Shown here piece by piece: positions 5,335-7,657 of a DNA stretch of 7,657 nucleotides (positions are counted from its first letter, which is position 1; each line of letters begins with the position of its first letter). Location of the stretch: contig JAJZLA010000064.1 in the NCBI GenBank assembly GCA_021803845.1, positions 1 to 7,657 on the forward strand, given 5' to 3'. The translations under genes and the position numbers were made by a program. The notes under the pieces are model-generated. The model did not search any database. It saw nothing but the letters and a program-made list of their open reading frames with translations, and was not told the DNA's origin. This DNA is from a bacterium. GTDB taxonomy: Bacteria; SZUA-79; Acidulodesulfobacterales; Acidulodesulfobacteraceae.

Positions 5335-5746
5335 ATGTCCGGAAACATAAGGCTTAGAGGCAAACATTACTACTACGACTTTATGATAGACGGCAAACGC
5401 TATAAAGGTTCTACCAAAACCGACGACAAAAAGCTCGCCGAACATATAGCGGATACGATTAAAGCAGATTTGCTAAGAAAAAAGCACGACTTGCCGACGA
5501 ACATAAAATATCAAAAATCCTTGCGCTGGCATTAAAAAACTAAACGAATTATCCCGCCTTAAAACATTATCCGACGAAGACACCGAGAAGCTCATTAACA
5601 AAGCTACGAATAAGCTTACAAAAGATTTAATATCGTTTTTGATTTATACCGGCTGTCGCAAAGGCGAGGCTTTAAACCTTAAATGGGACGACGTTGACTT
5701 AAAGGACGGAGTTATTGCGATTAAAGCGACCAAGACGCTATACGAT
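5335..5746 (+). pseudogene. Decayed tyrosine integrase, homologous to the intact one
   Basis: The first 59 codons (GKHYYYDFMIDGKRYKGSTK and onward) align with the N-terminus of the intact integrase (shared GSTKTD-KKLA--IA-TI-ADL-RKK). At about 5513 the homology jumps to the catalytic domain in another frame, KNP(C)AGIKKLNELSRLKTLS through TGCRKGEALNLKWDDVD to about TKTLYD at 5746. Compared with the intact protein, about 100 residues (core-binding domain) are deleted with a frameshift, and everything after the first catalytic arginine region is missing, including HxxR, the later His and the Tyr. The open frame as such ends at 5535 (66 codons), while the second segment stays open to 5809. It cannot encode an active recombinase. 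It begins 139 bases after the tRNA fragment, mirroring the intact gene's distance on the other side. Confidence 0.87.
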
Positions 5747-5821
5747 AGTTTTAATAGTCTTTCCAATACCTCCTCCGCCCGCAACTATATAAAAATACGG
5801 ACAATTTAAATTAATTGAATT

Positions 5822-5908
5822 TTAAAAACAAAAAAGGCTTGAAAAGCCCTTTGCTCTCCAAACCCCATAACGCTTTAACCTTTTAAAACGTTCCGTCATA
5901 ATCTTCAT
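5822..5908 (-). CDS. Doubtful 28-codon ORF in a short transcription unit
   Basis: ATG at 5908 to TAA at 5822 encodes a basic peptide beginning MKIMTERFKRLKRYGVWRAK. Its last codons run through an intrinsic terminator hairpin, so a full-length translated message is unlikely and the transcript may instead be a small RNA. A predicted promoter stands about 30 bases upstream. AGAGG lies 12 bases before the ATG, which is too far for a good Shine-Dalgarno. I do not recognise the peptide. Confidence 0.2.
   Translation of the reverse strand: MKIMTERFKRLKRYGVWRAKGFSSLFCF
5825..5852 (-). terminator. Intrinsic terminator (minus strand)
   Basis: The minus strand folds AAAGGGCTT-TTC-AAGCCTTTT, a 9-pair stem with one G-T wobble and a 3-base loop, followed by TTGTTTTT. 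The + strand side lacks a T-tract, so it acts leftward. It lies downstream of the promoter-like sequence at 5940-5967. Confidence 0.6.
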
Positions 5909-5939
5909 AACTGATTATAACCTCTAATTATTTAATTTA

Positions 5940-5967
5940 ATAATAGCATAGCCGCCCGTAAAGTCAA
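5940..5967 (-). promoter_or_regulatory. Predicted minus-strand promoter
   Basis: TTGACT (5967-5962) and TATTAT (5945-5940) with a 16-base spacer, immediately after the terminator of the upstream operon. It would start a transcript near 5933 that ends at the terminator at about 5825, roughly 110 bases long. Confidence 0.4.
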
Positions 5968-5974
5968 GAAAAAG

Positions 5975-6030
5975 AAAACAGCCGCTTTATTATCTATGGA
6001 ATTTAAACCTTATTTAATAAGCGGCGGTTT
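5975..6030 (-). terminator. Hairpin terminator of the soxZ-dsrE-modA-like operon
   Basis: Arms at 5976-5992 and 6015-6030 are inverted repeats around GCCGCTT...ATTA, with one bulged T and one A/C mismatch beyond which AAAC/GTTT again pairs. On the minus strand the hairpin is followed by GTTTTCTTTTTCTT. It stands 53 bases after the stop of the ModA-like gene. Confidence 0.6.
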
Positions 6031-6082
6031 CATTATGCTTTATTTTTAGTGCATTTTTAATCCATTTTACACATTTAATAAA

Positions 6083-6892
6083 TTAAACAGGTGAAAATCC
6101 CCATTGTTTAAGTATTTTTTGACCCGTCTTGGATAATAATAGCTTCTCAAATTCCATATTAAGTTTTTTTCTTATAGGACTTACAAAATGGAATGGAGAT
6201 TTATTTATTATTGATATTGTAAATTCAGCTCTTGAATTGTATTGCTTAGATATAGGTATCATATTAACGCCTATACCTTCTCTTTTTAATCCTGCTAATT
6301 GTGAAGCATAAAGTATGCCAATATCTGTTTTATCATTTTTCAATAATGGTATAATTAACGCAGGATCTAATAGTTGATTGGCACGATCGACTATTTTGTT
6401 AAATACCCCATGATGTGTTTTATTCATGGCTCTAAACATATTCATCGTATAATGTCCTGCAGGACTAAAATTTGGCGATGCAACAGTCAAGCTAACATTT
6501 TTATTCGTTAATTTGCTAATTAGGTTAGATTTGTTAATTCCTTCCTGATTAGTATAAGGAGTGGCTGCAGCTAAGTAATCATACGCAAATACCTTGTATG
6601 AATTTATAGCTGCTACCTCCATTAAATCATCTTGATATTTTTCATTTGAACTTATATATATATCCGGCGGTACACCGCCTAATATTCCAACTCTAAATAC
6701 ACCCGATGCCGAAAACTCGTAATTAATTTTAACCCCGTGATGTTCATTCTCAAATATGTTGCCGATGATACGTAAAGGTTTTGCAACAGCATCTGATGCA
6801 AAAATCCTAATTAATGTATGAGCGTTAGCTTCAGGTATGTAAAAAAAAGTGGTAAATAAAATAAGAATAATTAAAAAAAATATTTTTTTCAT
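6083..6892 (-). CDS. Exported ModA/WtpA-like oxyanion-binding protein
   Basis: A 269-residue periplasmic solute-binding protein of the molybdate/tungstate-binding (ModA, SBP_bac_11) kind. Residues 1-24 are a signal peptide ending ANA. Family-typical segments follow: LIRIFASDAVAKPL (27-40), FSASGVFRVGILGGVPPDIY (60-79; Ser-x-Ser-Gly and the PPDIY strand), SNEKYQDDL (82-90), SPNFSPAGHY (139-148) and DIGILYASQLAG (190-201). The length suits the family. GGAGGG lies 4 bases before the ATG. It is the last gene of a leftward set after soxZ and a DsrE-family gene. No permease or ATPase gene accompanies it; downstream is a terminator. Members bind molybdate, tungstate or sulfate-like oxyanions; in this sulfur context the ligand could be a sulfur oxyanion or molybdate for a molybdoenzyme. 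Ligand is unproven. Confidence 0.8.
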   Translation of the reverse strand: MKKIFFLIILILFTTFFYIPEANAHTLIRIFASDAVAKPLRIIGNIFENEHHGVKINYEFSASGVFRVGILGGVPPDIYISSNEKYQDDLMEVAAINSYKVFAYDYLAAATPYTNQEGINKSNLISKLTNKNVSLTVASPNFSPAGHYTMNMFRAMNKTHHGVFNKIVDRANQLLDPALIIPLLKNDKTDIGILYASQLAGLKREGIGVNMIPISKQYNSRAEFTISIINKSPFHFVSPIRKKLNMEFEKLLLSKTGQKILKQWGFSPV

Positions 6893-6966
6893 TTTCCCTC
6901 CAAAAAAATATTTAAAATAGTTAATGATTGGTATTATAAATTATATTTAAATTCATTAATATAGCT

Positions 6967-7464
6967 TTACCAACCTATATTAAAATAAGCATACCCTTGT
7001 TCCTCTTTTTTTATTATGTAGAATATACCGCTTGGATAAGCAACTCCAGCAAAAGGAAACAATTCATTTTTCTTAACATGAAAAGCAACCAAAGCCGCGT
7101 GACATGCTAAAAATTTCACACCTAATTCGCTTAACCTTTTAATCTTACTATAATTTGCTGCATCATATTTTTTCATCAGATAATGTATTGCAGGACCTGG
7201 AGCTACGACAACTTCTTTTACATGCACATTGTGGCCTAATGCGGACATAAGATTATGTGTCAACTGTAGTGTAAAAAGCCCGTATTTTTTTGGATTATAT
7301 GGGGCCTGCCAAACAGCTTTCAATGAGTGATGCTTAAAATATTGATAAGAATATCCGTTAACAGGATTGTTTTTTTTTGCAAATACCTGTTTAGGTATAA
7401 AATATAATGTTATCGATATCACAAACAACATTACAAACAAACTTAATTTTCTAATGTCCATCAT
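6967..7464 (-). CDS. Exported DsrE-family sulfur-relay-like protein
   Basis: A 165-residue protein with a signal peptide (1-29, probable cleavage after VFA) and a DsrE/DsrF-like domain. Visible features are LFTLQLTHNLMSALG (63-77), the strand and turn VKEVVVAPGPAIHYL (82-96), LSELGVKFLACHAAL (111-125) with the single cysteine Cys121 where DsrE-type proteins often carry their reactive cysteine, YPSGIFYI (143-150) and GYAYF near the end. DsrE-family proteins pass sulfane sulfur between thiol carriers in cytoplasmic relays; an exported version next to SoxZ suggests a periplasmic sulfur role, which is inference. AAGGAGGT with 7-base spacing sets the start at 7464. The gene is 75 bases after soxZ and 74 bases before the ModA-like gene, the same strand throughout. 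Confidence 0.8.
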   Translation of the reverse strand: MMDIRKLSLFVMLFVISITLYFIPKQVFAKKNNPVNGYSYQYFKHHSLKAVWQAPYNPKKYGLFTLQLTHNLMSALGHNVHVKEVVVAPGPAIHYLMKKYDAANYSKIKRLSELGVKFLACHAALVAFHVKKNELFPFAGVAYPSGIFYIIKKEEQGYAYFNIGW

Positions 7465-7539
7465 AAACAGTACCTCCTTAAATTTAAAGTTAATTTAATT
7501 TAATTCTTAAGCAATTTTAATGACCATAAAACAGCCCAC

Positions 7540-7657
7540 TCAAACAACGTTTATCATAACCGTTTTTTTGTAAATATTATGATGGGTGTCGTACATCACA
7601 AATTCTAAAGGCGCTTTTTTATCGGCTTTTAAATAAAAGGCAAGAAAAGGATTGGCG
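7540..7657 (-). CDS. soxZ: SoxZ-like thiosulfate-oxidation carrier subunit, C-terminal end only
   Basis: The minus strand carries an open frame entering from the right edge and ending at TGA (7542-7540). The 38 visible residues begin ANPFLAFYLKADKKAPLEF and end in MINVV. This matches the end of SoxZ, where ...ANPYLAFYxKA... is followed by a short beta strand, a D-x-x-G/N-x-Y turn (here YDTHHNIYKKTV) and a final strand. SoxZ pairs with SoxY, which carries the sulfur intermediate on a C-terminal cysteine in the periplasm during thiosulfate oxidation. The rest of the gene, and presumably soxY, should lie beyond the right edge. Confidence 0.72.
   Translation of the reverse strand, partial: ANPFLAFYLKADKKAPLEFVMYDTHHNIYKKTVMINVV

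Noticed and set aside
5335..5535. A functional 66-residue gene
   Set aside because: It is the N-terminal piece of an integrase whose continuation appears in another frame directly after a deletion.
7465..7539. Promoter in front of the DsrE-like gene
   Set aside because: Only AT-rich repeats of the TTAAT type and no convincing pair of boxes; the gene is probably read from upstream of soxZ.
5062..7648. Shared string AAAAGGCAAGAAAA near 5064 and near 7636
   Set aside because: The second copy is inside the soxZ coding region; low-complexity A-rich coincidence is the simplest explanation.
1..7657. CRISPR array, rRNA or insertion-sequence ends
   Set aside because: No regularly spaced repeats, rRNA-like sequence, transposase or terminal inverted repeats were seen.

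Overview
The window is AT-rich bacterial DNA, and the coding style, the exported proteins with lipoprotein-free signal peptides and a SoxZ-like periplasmic protein suggest a Gram-negative sulfur-metabolising bacterium. I cannot place the taxon from this window; an acidophilic deltaproteobacterial-type lineage is only a guess. It spans the right-hand end of an integrated, conjugative-type mobile element and the chromosome next to it.

Left part (1 to about 5196): mobile element. A tightly packed leftward operon runs parA (3169), parB, a 73-residue ribbon-helix-helix-like protein, a soluble VirD4/TraG-type coupling ATPase, then a membrane protein cut by the window edge. The junctions are overlaps or gaps of a few bases, each with a good Shine-Dalgarno sequence except the last. 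A rightward gene for an exported DsbA-like thiol oxidoreductase diverges from parA. The shared 133-base intergenic region is rich in dyad symmetry and is the best candidate for the partition/operator site. A complete tyrosine integrase (leftward, 4993 to 3950) follows. Just behind its stop codon lies a short out-of-frame remnant that looks like another integrase's C-terminus.

Junction (4994 to 5334): the 3' half of a tRNA-Ala(GGC) gene, from the anticodon stem to CCA, sits alone on the + strand without its 5' half. This is the expected attR of an element inserted in the 3' part of a tRNA gene, so the element lies to the left and the intact tRNA should be off-window to the left. Its anticodon arm forms a perfect 8+1+8 dyad.

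Right of the junction (5335 to 5746): a decayed second integrase, homologous to the first and pointing the opposite way, with an internal deletion of about 100 codons and no C-terminal catalytic residues. It is most simply the relict of an older element that used the same tRNA. From 5747 to 6082 there is a possible short leftward transcription unit (promoter, 28-codon ORF, intrinsic terminator) and the terminator of the next operon.

Right part (6083 to 7657): chromosomal-looking leftward operon: the C-terminal end of soxZ, an exported DsrE-family protein, and an exported ModA-like solute-binding protein, ending in a hairpin terminator. The set suggests periplasmic sulfur oxidation with an unusual binding protein attached.
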